Shown here piece after piece: positions 43,223 through 52,410 of a DNA stretch of 64,000 bases. Where the stretch lies: positions 472,321 through 536,320 of the forward strand of contig JACKMB010000002.1 of the NCBI GenBank assembly GCA_024235615.1. The letters run 5' to 3'. The notes under the pieces were generated by a model. It did no database searches and was not told the DNA's origin. It worked only from the letters and a program-made list of their open reading frames with translations. Source of the stretch: Thauera sp. GTDB lineage: Bacteria; Pseudomonadota; Gammaproteobacteria; Burkholderiales; Rhodocyclaceae. How positions within the stretch are numbered: position 1 is the first letter of the stretch; every line of letters starts with the position of its first letter. The position numbers were made by a program, and so were the translations under genes.

Positions 43223-43570
43223 CTAGCCCGCGCCCGTCTTCCGGCGCAGCACGAAGGGCAGCAGGACCAGCAGCCCGACCGCGTCGGCCAGCCAGTCGAG
43301 CGGGTCGCCGACGCGGTAGGCGGTGGTCGACTGCGCCACCTCCATCGCCGCGCCATAGGCGAGCAGCCCGGCCGCGAGCACGCCGGCGCGTCGCGGCCAG
43401 GCGGCGATGCCGAGGATCGCGAGGCCCGCGAAGAGGAGGGCGTGCTCGACCTTGTCCTGCCAGGAGAACAGCTTGATCACCGGCTCGATCGGCATCAGCG
43501 CGAGCCAGAAGGCGCCGCCGAGGGCGGCGATGAAGAGCACGCGCAGCAGCGTGCGAACGGATGCGGGCAT
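43223..43570 (-). CDS. VanZ family membrane protein
   Basis: This 115-residue protein has four membrane segments (LLRVLFIAALGGAFWLALMPI first) and the VanZ-family core WQDKVEHALLFAGLAILG and DPLDWLADAVGLLVLLPFVLRRK. The cellular role of such short members is unknown. It is divergent from the sugar dehydrogenase gene. Confidence 0.85.
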   Translation of the reverse strand: MPASVRTLLRVLFIAALGGAFWLALMPIEPVIKLFSWQDKVEHALLFAGLAILGIAAWPRRAGVLAAGLLAYGAAMEVAQSTTAYRVGDPLDWLADAVGLLVLLPFVLRRKTGAG

Positions 43571-43711
43571 CGGTGGTCCCAGAAAAGTCGATGAACGGTC
43601 GTGGTGCGCGTGAGACTGCGTGGCGTGCGGTGCGGCGCGCAGGACCGGAGCAGCTTAGCGGCAAAGCCGCGGCGCGTGGTGCGCTGCGGCAGAACCTGGG
43701 GAGATGACCCG

Positions 43712-44896
43712 ATGCAGGATGGCAAGGTTCGCGAACTTCCTGGCGTGCGCAAGCGTGCGCGCGGTCTGCTGCGTGTCGCGCTGGTGGTCGGCGCGCTCGC
43801 CGCCGGCAGCACGCTCGCCCCGCGCGCTGCCGCCAACGGCATGCTGTACCCGAGCGAGGCGGGCCCGCTGCGCGTCACTGAGGTCGCGCGCGGCCTGGAG
43901 AGCCCCTGGGCGCTCGCCTTCCTGCCCGACGGTCGCCTCCTGGTGACCGAGCGCCCCGGGCGCATGCGCATCATCGATACGGACGGGCGCGTCTCGGAGC
44001 CCGTCGCCGGCGTCCCCGAGGTCCATGCGCGCGGGCAGGGCGGCCTGCTCGACGTCGTGCTCGGGCCCGACTTCGCCCGCGACCGCGTGGTCGTGTTCTC
44101 CTACGCCGAGCCGACCGCGCGCGGCGCGCGTACCGCGGTGGCGCGCGCGCGGCTCGACGTCGACGGCCTGCGCCTGGAGGGCGTGCAGCGCATCTTCGCG
44201 CAGGACGAGGACCCCTCGGGCAACCACCACTGGGGCTCGCGCCTGGTGTTCGCGCGCGACGGACGCCTGTTCGTGACCCTGGGCGACCGCTTCCACCATC
44301 GCGAGCGCGCCCAGGCGCTCGACAGCCATCTCGGCAAGGTGGTGCGCATCGAGCCCGACGGCGGCGTGCCCGCCGACAACCCGCTCGCCGGGCGCGCCGA
44401 CGCGCGCGCCGAGATCTGGTCCTGGGGCCACCGCAACGTGCAGGGCGCGGCCCTGCATCCGCTCACCGGCGAGCTGTGGACCCACGAGCACGGCCCGCAG
44501 GGCGGCGACGAGGTGAACCGCACGCTCGCCGGGCGCAACTACGGCTGGCCGGAGATCACCTACGGCCGCGAATACGTCACCGGCCGCAAGATCGGCGCCG
44601 GCAGCGAGCGCGCGGACGTGGCGGCGCCGGTGCTGCAGTGGACGCCCTCGATCGCGCCCTCGGGCATGGCCTTCTACACCGGCGACGCCTTCCCGCAGTG
44701 GCAGGGCAACCTCTTCGTCGGCGCGCTCAAGTTCCAGTTGCTCGCCCGCCTGGTGCTCGATGGCGAGCGCGTGGTGCACGAGGAGCGCCTGCTCGAAGGC
44801 CTGGGCCGGATCCGCGACGTGCGCCAGGGGCCGGACGGCCGCCTGTGGCTGCTCGACGAGAGCGCGGGGCGGGTGCTGCGGATCGATCCGCAGTGA
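43712..44896 (+). CDS. PQQ-dependent aldose sugar dehydrogenase-like protein
   Basis: This 394-residue exported protein (signal region RVALVVGALAAGSTLAPRAAA) is a six-bladed propeller of the YliI/Asd and soluble glucose dehydrogenase family. The motif GRDYGWPEI-like stretch appears as GRNYGWPEITYGREY; HEHGPQGGDEVN and HHWGSRLVF supply calcium/PQQ ligands. It probably oxidises aldoses in the periplasm. GGGGAGA precedes ATG 43712; the frame is open from 43601. No PQQ-synthesis genes are in the window. Confidence 0.88.
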   Translation: MQDGKVRELPGVRKRARGLLRVALVVGALAAGSTLAPRAAANGMLYPSEAGPLRVTEVARGLESPWALAFLPDGRLLVTERPGRMRIIDTDGRVSEPVAGVPEVHARGQGGLLDVVLGPDFARDRVVVFSYAEPTARGARTAVARARLDVDGLRLEGVQRIFAQDEDPSGNHHWGSRLVFARDGRLFVTLGDRFHHRERAQALDSHLGKVVRIEPDGGVPADNPLAGRADARAEIWSWGHRNVQGAALHPLTGELWTHEHGPQGGDEVNRTLAGRNYGWPEITYGREYVTGRKIGAGSERADVAAPVLQWTPSIAPSGMAFYTGDAFPQWQGNLFVGALKFQLLARLVLDGERVVHEERLLEGLGRIRDVRQGPDGRLWLLDESAGRVLRIDPQ

Positions 44897-44941
44897 GCCG
44901 GCGCCGCACCGAAGCCGGCGGTCTGCGGGCCATGGCCGGCC

Positions 44942-47317
44942 TCAGCCCGCCTGCTTGATCGCGAGCACCGCCTGGTTGCGCAGGGTGCGCAGCATGGCGA
45001 GCTCCTGCTCGCTGATGCGCAGCTCGCCGGGGCGGTCCTTGTCGGCGTAGATCATCGCCACCGGGCGAGCCTTGATCGTCAGCGGGAACAGCACGAAGGT
45101 GCGCGCCGCCACCGACTTGCGGTACCACGCCGGCACGCGGGCGGCGATCTTCGGGTCGTCCACGTCGCTGATCAGCACGTCCACGCCGCGCGCGGTGGCC
45201 ACGTTGAAGACGTTGTCGGGCTGGGCGGCGAGGCTGAAGCGCAACTGCCTGGCGAGCTCGCCCACCTCGGGGCCGAAGCCAAAGCGCCCGCACATGGTGT
45301 TTGTGCGCGCGTCGCGCACGCACAGCAGCACGCGCTTGAAGCCCATCGCGCGGTACATGGTCTCGAGGATGATGCGCAGCACGTCGTTGAGGCGGAAGTC
45401 CTCGACCAGGGTGTTGCTGATGTCCTGGATACCGGCGCTCAGCACCGCCTGCGGATCGGCGGCGCGCTGTCCTTCCGCGCCGCCCTCGGCAGGCAGCGAC
45501 TGCTCGAGCAGGGCGGAGGCGGGCATCAGGGTGGCGTCCGCACGGGCATTCTCCGCCGGCGCGCTGCCGTCGATGAAGTGGCGCAGGTTGCGCCCGAAGC
45601 GCGTCTGCGCGAGGCTCACCTTGACCACGCGGGCGAACTCGCCGAGTTCGTCGACCGCGGTGAGCAGGCGTTCGCGCATTTCCCGCGCCGGCACCGGCAC
45701 GGCCTCGTCGAAGCGTGCGGCGATGTCGGCCAGCGCGCGCTCGCGCTCGGCCGGGGCGAGGCGCGACACCGCGTCGCAGCAGGCGTTGGCGCACGCGGCG
45801 AGGGCCTGCAGGCGCTCGTCGGCGGTGCGCGGCGGATGCACCGCGCCCTCGGGCAGGGCGCGCATGCTGTTCTGGATGAGCTCGGGAAAGCCCCAGGCGC
45901 GGGCGAGCGCGATGCCGAGCTCCTCCAGGCCGGCGCCGAGCACGCGCTGCGCCGCGATCTCCTCGCTGCAGCCGTGCTGCTGCACGACGCGGCGGATGTC
46001 CTCGCTTTCCTCCGGAAAGTAGAACTGGCACAGCAGCCGCCCGAGGTTGTGGAACACCGCGCAGATGTAGCTCTGCTCGCTGTCGCGCAGGCGCAGGCGC
46101 TGGGCGAGCTCGCGCGCGAACAGGCCCGCCAGGCAGGCGCGCAGGAACTCCTCCTGCAGCTGGCTGGCGTTGGTCTTGTTCTGCAGGTGCTCGAAGAGCA
46201 GCACGGTGATCGCGATGTTGCGCACCGCGTCGAAGCCGAGCACCACGACCGCGCGCGAGATGGTGCTGATGCGCCCGCCGCCTGCCGGGCGGAAATGCGC
46301 CGAGTTCACCACCCGCAGCAGCTTGTTGGTGAGGCCAAAGTCGCGCAGGATCAGCGCCGACAGCGTGCCCACGCTCTCGGATTCGCTCGCCGCGATGCGG
46401 TTGATCGCCACCACCGATTCGGACAGCGCGGGAAAGTCGCCGCGGTGCTTCATGCGGCGCATGAGGAAATCCACCGCGCCGGGCTTGGCTTCGGCCCCGG
46501 CGCCGGCATCCTCATCGGCTGGCCGCAGCCAGGTCTCGAGCGCGGCACGGAACTCGGCGGCGTCGGCGAAGCGCGCGAGCGGGTCGAGCGCGGCGGCGCG
46601 CAGCGCGATCGCGGCGAGGGCCTCGTCGACCGGCGGGCAGCCCGCGGGCAGGGCCACCGGCGTGCTGCAGGTGCGCTCGAGGATCTTCTTCACGCCGCCC
46701 TCGCGCCCGAGCGGGCGGCCGGCGAGCAGTTCGACGAGCAGCACGCCGGCGGCGAAGACGTCGTTGCGCGGGCCGATCTCGCGGCGCTCGATGTACTCGG
46801 GCGCCATGTAGCCCGGGGTGCCGGAGAGGCCCTCGCTGGCGCCCGCGGCCTCGACGCGGCGGGCGATGCCGAAGTCCATCACGCGCGCGTGTCCGGCGGC
46901 GTCGAGCAGTACGTTGCTCGGCTTGAGGTCACGATGGATCACGCCCTGGGCGTGCGCCTCGGCGAGCGCGGCGAGCACCTCCAGCATGCGCTCGACCGCC
47001 TCGCCGGCGGGCAGGGCCCCGCGCCGGTCGAGCAGGGCGGCGAGGCTCTCGCCGGGCACGTACTCGAACACCAGATAGGGATCGCCGCCGTCCTCGCCGG
47101 CCTCGAACACCGGCACGATGCCGGGGTGGCGCAACCGGCTCACCGCGCGCGCCTCGGCGAGCAGCGAGGCGTTGTCGTGACCGGGGCGGGGGCCGAGGTG
47201 GAGCGCCTTGAGCGCCACCTCGCGTTCGAGCTGCGGATCCCAGGCGAGGTGCACGACGCTTTGCGCGCCGCGGCCAAGCTCGCGGCGGATCTCGAAGCGG
47301 CCGATCGTGCGCGTCAT
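44942..47317 (-). CDS. Ser/Thr protein kinase-HDOD-GAF fusion protein
   Basis: This 791-residue protein combines three signalling domains. An N-terminal eukaryotic-like kinase (residues ~8-270) has GRGAQSVVHLAWD, catalytic Lys37 in EVALKAL, HRDLKPSN at 128-135, DFG at 148-150 and the APE-like MAPEYIE. An HDOD domain (~290-490, MKHRGDFPALSESVVAINRI, VVVLGFDAVRNIAI) follows; it lacks the HD metal ligands. A C-terminal GAF domain (~620-785; LVEDFRLNDVLRIILETMYRAMGFKRVLLCV) could bind a small molecule. All kinase residues are intact. HDOD proteins are often tied to cyclic-dinucleotide or stress control; the effector and target are not known. Confidence 0.9.
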   Translation of the reverse strand: MTRTIGRFEIRRELGRGAQSVVHLAWDPQLEREVALKALHLGPRPGHDNASLLAEARAVSRLRHPGIVPVFEAGEDGGDPYLVFEYVPGESLAALLDRRGALPAGEAVERMLEVLAALAEAHAQGVIHRDLKPSNVLLDAAGHARVMDFGIARRVEAAGASEGLSGTPGYMAPEYIERREIGPRNDVFAAGVLLVELLAGRPLGREGGVKKILERTCSTPVALPAGCPPVDEALAAIALRAAALDPLARFADAAEFRAALETWLRPADEDAGAGAEAKPGAVDFLMRRMKHRGDFPALSESVVAINRIAASESESVGTLSALILRDFGLTNKLLRVVNSAHFRPAGGGRISTISRAVVVLGFDAVRNIAITVLLFEHLQNKTNASQLQEEFLRACLAGLFARELAQRLRLRDSEQSYICAVFHNLGRLLCQFYFPEESEDIRRVVQQHGCSEEIAAQRVLGAGLEELGIALARAWGFPELIQNSMRALPEGAVHPPRTADERLQALAACANACCDAVSRLAPAERERALADIAARFDEAVPVPAREMRERLLTAVDELGEFARVVKVSLAQTRFGRNLRHFIDGSAPAENARADATLMPASALLEQSLPAEGGAEGQRAADPQAVLSAGIQDISNTLVEDFRLNDVLRIILETMYRAMGFKRVLLCVRDARTNTMCGRFGFGPEVGELARQLRFSLAAQPDNVFNVATARGVDVLISDVDDPKIAARVPAWYRKSVAARTFVLFPLTIKARPVAMIYADKDRPGELRISEQELAMLRTLRNQAVLAIKQAG

Positions 47318-47434
47318 CGCACGCCTCCCGCCGCGGTCGCGGAGGGGGAATGTGGGAACGGCGCCACGGCGCGGGCCATGCCGCGGATTCGTGGCATGAT
47401 CGCGGACCTTTCGAGCATGGATGGGTGAGCCAGG

Positions 47435-47801
47435 ATGGAGAGTCCTTTCAAGGGCAAGACCGGTCTGCGCCGGATCCTCAACGCGGCCCGCTATTCGATG
47501 GACGGACTGCGCGCAGCCTACCGGCACGAGGATGCCTTTCGCCAGGAAATATGGCTCACCCTGGTCGCGGTTCCGCTCGCGCTGTGGCTGGGCGAGGGAG
47601 GCGATCGAGCGCGCGCTGATGATCGGCAGCGTGCTGCTGGTGCTGGTGGTGGAGCTGCTGAACTCGGCGGTGGAGGCGACGGTCGACCGGGTGTCGCTTG
47701 AGCGTCACGAGCTGGCCAAGCGCGCAAAGGACGTCGGCAGCGCGGCGGTGCTGGTCGCACTGCTCAACGCTGCCGTGGTGTGGGGCTTGCTGCTGCGATG
47801 A
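47435..47801 (+). pseudogene. dgkA: Diacylglycerol kinase, broken by a one-base frameshift
   Basis: The first half (47435 to ~47595) reads MESPFKGKTGLRRILNAARY and RHEDAFRQEIWLTLVAVPLALWLGE; the second half (to 47801), in another frame, reads IERALMIGSVLLVLVVELLNSA and HELAKRAKDVGSAAVLVALL. Removing one G from GAGGGAGG at 47594-47601 restores a 121-residue DgkA with all active-site regions (ELLNSAVEA). DgkA recycles diacylglycerol from osmoregulated-glucan synthesis. The break looks like a homopolymer insertion, so it may be a sequencing error. Confidence 0.9.
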
Positions 47802-47807
47802 AACGAC

Positions 47808-47826
47808 CGCCCCGCGCTGGGGCGGC
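47808..47826. terminator. Small hairpin between convergent dgkA and DUF882 gene
   Basis: CCGCCCC and GGGGCGG form a 7-bp stem around GCGCT in the 31-bp convergent gap. No T-run follows. Confidence 0.4.
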
Positions 47827-47832
47827 GCGGGG

Positions 47833-48396
47833 TCAGGCCGACTTCGGACCCCAGCTGCGCACCGGGCCGGTGTCGATGTGGACGAAGTCGGAGTCGGGAT
47901 AGTAGCCCACCCCCCCGGCTCCGAGCGCGAGCGCGGCGTCGCGCAGGCGGGCGGTGTCGACGCCCACCAGGCGGATGTCGATCGCCTTGCCGTCCATGTG
48001 CAGGCTGCGCTTGGCCACGCCGCCGCCGCGCGTCTTGCGCAGCATGGTGTTGGTGGTGGGCGAGCGGTAACCGGAGATGATCTCGAAGGTGTCGCCGCCG
48101 CAAGCGAGGCTCAATGCGTGAAGCATGTCATAGAGCCTGGGATCCATGCGTGTAGACTCTCCAGTCCGGAAGTCGCGCAGGAGCCAGTCCATGCGTTGCA
48201 GGGCAGGCTGGATGTATCCCTGGCGGTTGCGGAACGCGACGCGCAGGCGTTCTTCGGTGTGGGTGTGGCGGAAGGCGAGATGCGGGTCGCGGGCGGCCTG
48301 GGCTGCAGCGGCCGAGAGGCCCATCGGCAGGGTGGCGAGACCCTTCAGCAACAGGCGGCGATGCGGTACGACCTGATTCGGGATGATCTTGGACAT
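47833..48396 (-). CDS. DUF882/YcbK family murein-related peptidase-like protein
   Basis: This 187-residue protein has a twin-arginine-like signal (HRRLLLKGLATLPMGLSAAAAQA) and a DUF882/M15-like zinc fold: FEIISGYRSPTTNTMLR, SLHMDGKAIDIRL and FVHIDTGPVRSWG supply the His/Asp ligands. Family members are predicted peptidoglycan D,D- or L,D-type peptidases. It is head-to-head with the L,D-transpeptidase gene and their start codons (48396 minus, 48395 plus) touch, so promoters lie inside each other's coding region. In E. coli ycbK and ycbB (ldtD) are neighbours in one direction, hence the pairing fits though the layout differs. Confidence 0.87.
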   Translation of the reverse strand: MSKIIPNQVVPHRRLLLKGLATLPMGLSAAAAQAARDPHLAFRHTHTEERLRVAFRNRQGYIQPALQRMDWLLRDFRTGESTRMDPRLYDMLHALSLACGGDTFEIISGYRSPTTNTMLRKTRGGGVAKRSLHMDGKAIDIRLVGVDTARLRDAALALGAGGVGYYPDSDFVHIDTGPVRSWGPKSA

Positions 48397-50084
48397 GAAT
48401 AATAAGCAATCCGAACAAGCACTTGAGGATCGGATCCTAATCCAAAGCAAGCCCGGGCTGGGTAAAAGTTTTGTAACTTTCGCGACCCTGGCTGCGCTTG
48501 CCCTGCTTGCACCCGGCGTGCACGCGATGGCGGCCGGGGAGGCCGCGCCCGTGGCGATCGAGCCGGCCACGGGTGATTCCGCGCTCGCGCTGCGTATCGA
48601 GCAGCGCCTGCGCGAGCGTGCCGCGATGGCCGACGAGACCACCGCATTGTTCTATCTCGCGCGCGCATATCGTCCGGTGTGGACCGAGCCCGCACGCGCC
48701 GAGGCGCTGCTTGCCGCGGTCGACGCCTTGCGTGGACATGGCCTGGATCCGGCCGATTTCGCGCCGCTGCGCCTGCGTGCGGCACTGCCCGCCGAAGCCG
48801 ACCCCGACCGCGCGGCCGAGCGTGAGCTGCTATTCACCGACACCCTGGCCGCGCTGCTCTTCCAGCTCCGTTACGGCAAGGTCGATCCGCACGCGCTCTA
48901 CCGCGAGTGGAACTTCACTCCGCCGCCCAACCCCTACGAGCGTGCGGGCGAACTCGCGCGCGTGCTGCAGGCGCCCGACCTCGCCGCGGCGGTGGAGGCG
49001 CAGGCGCCCGATCTGCCGCTCTACCGCGCGCTGCGCGCCGAGCTGCTCGCTCAGCAAGGACTGCTCGCCGGCGGCGACTGGCCAAGGGTCGCCGCCGGGC
49101 CGACGCTCAAGCCCGGAGCGCGCAGCGCGCGCGTGCCCTCGCTGCGCGCCCGCCTGGCCGCCGCGGGCGAGAGCGTCCTCGATGCGCGCGACAAGTCGCA
49201 CTACGACGAGGCCCTGGTCGAGGCGGTCGAGCGCTTCCAGGCCGCGCACGGCCTGCAGGCCGACGGCGTGCTGGGGGCGCAGACTCTCGAGGCGCTCAAC
49301 GCCAGCCCGGCGCAGCGTGTCGCGCAGATCCGCGCCAACCTCGAGCGCCTGCGCTGGGTGGCGGGTGACCTCCAGGGCGACCGCCTGCTGGTCGACATCG
49401 TCGGCTATCACGCCGACCTGGTGCTCGACGGCCAGCCGGTGTGGGCCTCGCGGGTGATCGTCGGCAAGCCGAGGCGGCGCACGCCCTCGTTGCTCGACAG
49501 CGTCACCCACCTGGTGCTCAACCCCAAGTGGGTGGTGCCGCCCACCATCCTGCGCGAGGACGTGATCCCCGGGGCGGCGCGCAATCCGTCCTATCTCGCC
49601 AACCGTCGCATGCGCGTGGTCGATCGCAGCGGGCAGACCGTCGACCCGTCCACCATCGACTGGAGCGGAGCGCGCCAGAGCGGCTTCCCCTACCGCATCG
49701 AGCAGCAGTCGGGCGCCAGCGGCTCGCTCGGGCGGATCAAGTTCTCGCTCTCCAATCCCTACGTGATCTACCTGCACGACACCAACACGCGCTCGTTGTT
49801 TCAAGCGCGCCGAGCGCGCGCTCAGCTCGGGCTGCGTGCGCGTGGAGAAGCCCGAGGAACTGGCGGTGGTGCTGCTCGCCGACGCCGAGCGCTGGAGCGC
49901 GCAGGCGCTGCAGGCGGCGCTCGACAGCGGGCGCACCCGCACCCTGGACGTGGGGCGCGACGTCAAGGTGCTGCTGCACTACGCCACGGCGGCGCTCGAC
50001 GATGCGGGCAAGGTCTTGCTGCGCAACGACATCTACGGCTACGACGCGGCCATCGTCGCCGCCCTCGATGCGCCTGTGCGCTGA
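48395..50084 (+). pseudogene. L,D-transpeptidase (YcbB/LdtD type), broken by a one-base frameshift
   Basis: The first frame reads a YcbB-like scaffold (residues ~45-230), a peptidoglycan-binding domain (AVERFQAAHGLQADGVLGAQ) and the start of the YkuD domain up to YVIYLHDTNTRSLF near 49800. The catalytic motif SSGCVRV and C-terminus then lie in another frame (to 50084). Deleting one T of the TTT at 49799-49801 restores SLFKRAERALSSGCVRV in one frame, giving ~562 residues. Intact enzymes make 3-3 cross-links in peptidoglycan. As read, the product lacks the catalytic Cys. ATG 48383 is an alternative start. Confidence 0.9.
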
Positions 50085-50173
50085 AGCCCCATCCCGCCGG
50101 CACGAGCCTCGGTAAGCTCGCGGCAATGCCGGCGTAACACCGCTGTCTCACGGCCCCCCTAGTCTGCGGGGCC

Positions 50174-51400
50174 ATGAGAACGCTCGACTACACCACCGAA
50201 GACCTCTGCCGCGCGCCGCGTCTGCGCATCGCCCTGGTGACCGAGACCTGGGCGCCCGAGGTCAATGGCGTGGCCATGACCCTGGGGCGCATGGTCGACG
50301 GCCTCATCCGCCGCGGCCATGGCGTGCAGCTCATCCGTCCGCGCCAGCAGCCCGGCGAGACCGCGTTGCACGGAGGAGGGCTGGAGGAGGTGCTCGCCCG
50401 CGGCCTGCGCCTGCCGCGCTACGACGGCCTCAAGCTCGGCCTGCCTGCGCGCGTGCGCTTGCTGCGCGAGTGGTCGCGCCAGCGCCCGGACCTGGTCCAT
50501 GTGGCGACCGAGGGGCCGCTCGGGTGGACCGCGGTCACCGCAGCCAACAAGCTGCGCATCCCGGTCAGCTCCGACTTCCACACCAACTTCGACCACTACA
50601 GCGGCCACTACGGCATGGGCTGGCTGCGCCAGCCGGTGGCCGCCTACCTGCGCCGTTTCCACAACCGCAGCGCCGTCACCTTCGTACCCACCGCGGCGCT
50701 GGCGGCGCAGCTCTCCGCGCAGGGCTACCGCAGCGTGGAGGTGATCTCGCGCGGGGTGGACACCGCGCTGTATTCGCCGGCGCGCCGCGACGAGGCCTTG
50801 CGGCACGCCTGGGGCGTGCCTGCGGGCGGACTGGCGGTGATCAGTGTCGGTCGCCTGGCGCCGGAGAAGAACCTCGCCCTCGCGCTGCGCGCCTTCGCCG
50901 CGATCCGTCGCCTGCGCCCGGACGCGCGCATGATCCTCGTCGGCGACGGCCCGCAGCGCGCGGCGCTGGCGCGCGCCCACCCCGACGCCGTCTTCGTCGG
51001 CATGCGTCACGGCGAGGACCTCGCCGCGCATTACGCGTCGGCAGACCTGTTCCTGTTTCCCAGCCTCACCGAGACCTTCGGCAACGTCACCCTCGAGGCG
51101 ATGGCGAGTGGGGTGTGCCCGGTGGCCTACGACTACGCCGCCGCGGCCGAGGTGATCCGCGACCTCGGCAACGGCGCCAGCGTGGCCTGCGGCGACGAGG
51201 AGGGCTTCATCGCGCGCGCCGTGCAGATGGCCGGGGCCGATGCGCTGCGCGCCGAGCTCGCGCGCGCCGCGCGCCACAGCGCCGAGGCGATCGACTGGGA
51301 GCGGGTGAACGACCACTTCGCCGCGGCCCTGCTGCGCGTATGGCGGGTCGGCAGCGGCCTGCCCGTCGAGCTGTCCGAACCCCGCCCGGAGGAGGCCTGA
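50174..51400 (+). CDS. GT4-family glycosyltransferase (Agt-like)
   Basis: This 408-residue GT-B enzyme starts RIALVTETWAPEVNGVAMTLGRMVDGLI, contains SSDFHTNFDHYSGHYG, the donor site SVGRLAPEKNLALALRAFAAI and the EX7E-type FPSLTETFGNVTLEAMASG. It resembles the glycosyltransferases that sugar-coat diacylglycerol. It lies 3 bp upstream of the metallophosphoesterase, which looks like PlcP, so the pair may replace phospholipid with glycolipid under low phosphate. Acceptor and sugar are not proven. Confidence 0.88.
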   Translation: MRTLDYTTEDLCRAPRLRIALVTETWAPEVNGVAMTLGRMVDGLIRRGHGVQLIRPRQQPGETALHGGGLEEVLARGLRLPRYDGLKLGLPARVRLLREWSRQRPDLVHVATEGPLGWTAVTAANKLRIPVSSDFHTNFDHYSGHYGMGWLRQPVAAYLRRFHNRSAVTFVPTAALAAQLSAQGYRSVEVISRGVDTALYSPARRDEALRHAWGVPAGGLAVISVGRLAPEKNLALALRAFAAIRRLRPDARMILVGDGPQRAALARAHPDAVFVGMRHGEDLAAHYASADLFLFPSLTETFGNVTLEAMASGVCPVAYDYAAAAEVIRDLGNGASVACGDEEGFIARAVQMAGADALRAELARAARHSAEAIDWERVNDHFAAALLRVWRVGSGLPVELSEPRPEEA

Positions 51401-51403
51401 ACC

Positions 51404-52258
51404 ATGAGCAGCGTGCGCGCGATCTTCCTCTCCGACGTCCATCTCGGCACCCGCGCCTGCCAGGCCGAGCGCCTGCTCGACTTCCTGCGCGAGCACGAGT
51501 CGGACTATCTCTACCTGCTCGGCGACATCGTCGACTTCTGGGCGATGAAGCGCAGCGTGCAGTGGGCGCCCAGCCACAACACGGTGGTGCAGAAGGTGCT
51601 GCGCCGCGCCCGTCACGGCTGCCAGGTGATCTTCATTCCCGGCAACCACGACGAGGCCTTGCGCGAGCATGCCGGCATCGCCTTCGGCGACATCCGCGTC
51701 GAGTCGGAATGGATCCACCAGACCGCCGACGGCCGGCGCTACTGGCTGGTGCATGGGGACGAGTACGACCAGGTCACCCGCCATCATCGCTGGGTGGCGC
51801 TGCTGGGCGACGTCGCCTACAACGCGCTGGTGCGGCTCAACCTGCTGCTGTCGCGCGCGCGCCGCCTGCTCGGCGTGTCCGGCTACTGGTCGCTTGCCGG
51901 CTATGCCAAGCAGAAGGTCAAGAAGGCGGTGAGCTTCATCTTCGACTTCGAGGACGCGGTTGCCCATGCCGCGCAGCAGCGCGGGGTGGACGGGGTGATC
52001 TGCGGCCACATCCACTGGGCCTCGGACCGCCGCATCGGCGACATCCGCTACCTCAACTGCGGCGACTGGGTGGATAGCTGCAGCGCCGTGGTCGAACACC
52101 ACGACGGCCGCATCGAGGTGCTGCAGTGGGGCGTGCAGGGCGCGCACGCGCTCGCGGCGCTGCCGGCGCCGCCCGCGCCTGCACGTCCGCCTCTTCCCCC
52201 GCGCGCCGCGCCGCTGCCGGCGGGCGCCGAGCGCATCTACCTGATGCCGGACATCTGA
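51404..52258 (+). CDS. Metallophosphoesterase, PlcP-like (annotated elsewhere as LpxH-type)
   Basis: This 284-residue calcineurin-type enzyme shows all metal motifs: SDVHLGT, GDIVDFW, GNHDE, HGDEYD and GHIHWA. The stretch RACQAERLLDFLREHESDYLYL and CGDWVDSCSAVVEHHDGRIEV match the PlcP branch that hydrolyses phospholipids in phosphate-starved proteobacteria, a group often labelled UDP-2,3-diacylglucosamine diphosphatase. The Pro/Ala-rich C-terminal ~45 residues (AALPAPPAPARPPLPP) are extra. Pairing with the glycosyltransferase upstream supports lipid remodelling; lipid A diphosphatase activity is the alternative. Confidence 0.85.
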   Translation: MSSVRAIFLSDVHLGTRACQAERLLDFLREHESDYLYLLGDIVDFWAMKRSVQWAPSHNTVVQKVLRRARHGCQVIFIPGNHDEALREHAGIAFGDIRVESEWIHQTADGRRYWLVHGDEYDQVTRHHRWVALLGDVAYNALVRLNLLLSRARRLLGVSGYWSLAGYAKQKVKKAVSFIFDFEDAVAHAAQQRGVDGVICGHIHWASDRRIGDIRYLNCGDWVDSCSAVVEHHDGRIEVLQWGVQGAHALAALPAPPAPARPPLPPRAAPLPAGAERIYLMPDI

Positions 52259-52284
52259 GCCCGTCACGCCTCTCGGCCGTCGCA

Positions 52285-52356
52285 TTCGCGCCTTGCGGCG
52301 CTCCTACAGAAAGTCGCCGCGCTTCGTGCCGATGCAGGAGCGCCTCAAGGCGCGAA
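52285..52356. repeat. Inverted pair of REP-like elements
   Basis: A leftward element (TTCGCGCCTTGCGGCGCTCCTAC, 52285-52307 region) and a rightward element (GCAGGAGCGCCTCAAGGCGC, 52334-52356) face each other in the gap after the phosphoesterase. They are of the same family as those at 21.3, 27.3, 30.6 and 61.2 kb. Confidence 0.7.
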
Positions 52357-52410
52357 CATGGCCGCCGAGATGTACCGCTTCCCGCGGGGTAGGGCCAGCG
52401 GCCAGGCGAC

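Noticed and set aside
47594-47601. Programmed frameshifting in dgkA
   Set aside because: No slippery heptamer or stimulatory pseudoknot is evident, DgkA is not known to use it, and similar one-base breaks in nearby genes point to error or decay.
50143-50150. CTGTCTCA before the glycosyltransferase as a Pho box
   Set aside because: Only one half-site resembles the PhoB consensus and the second repeat 11 bp on does not match.
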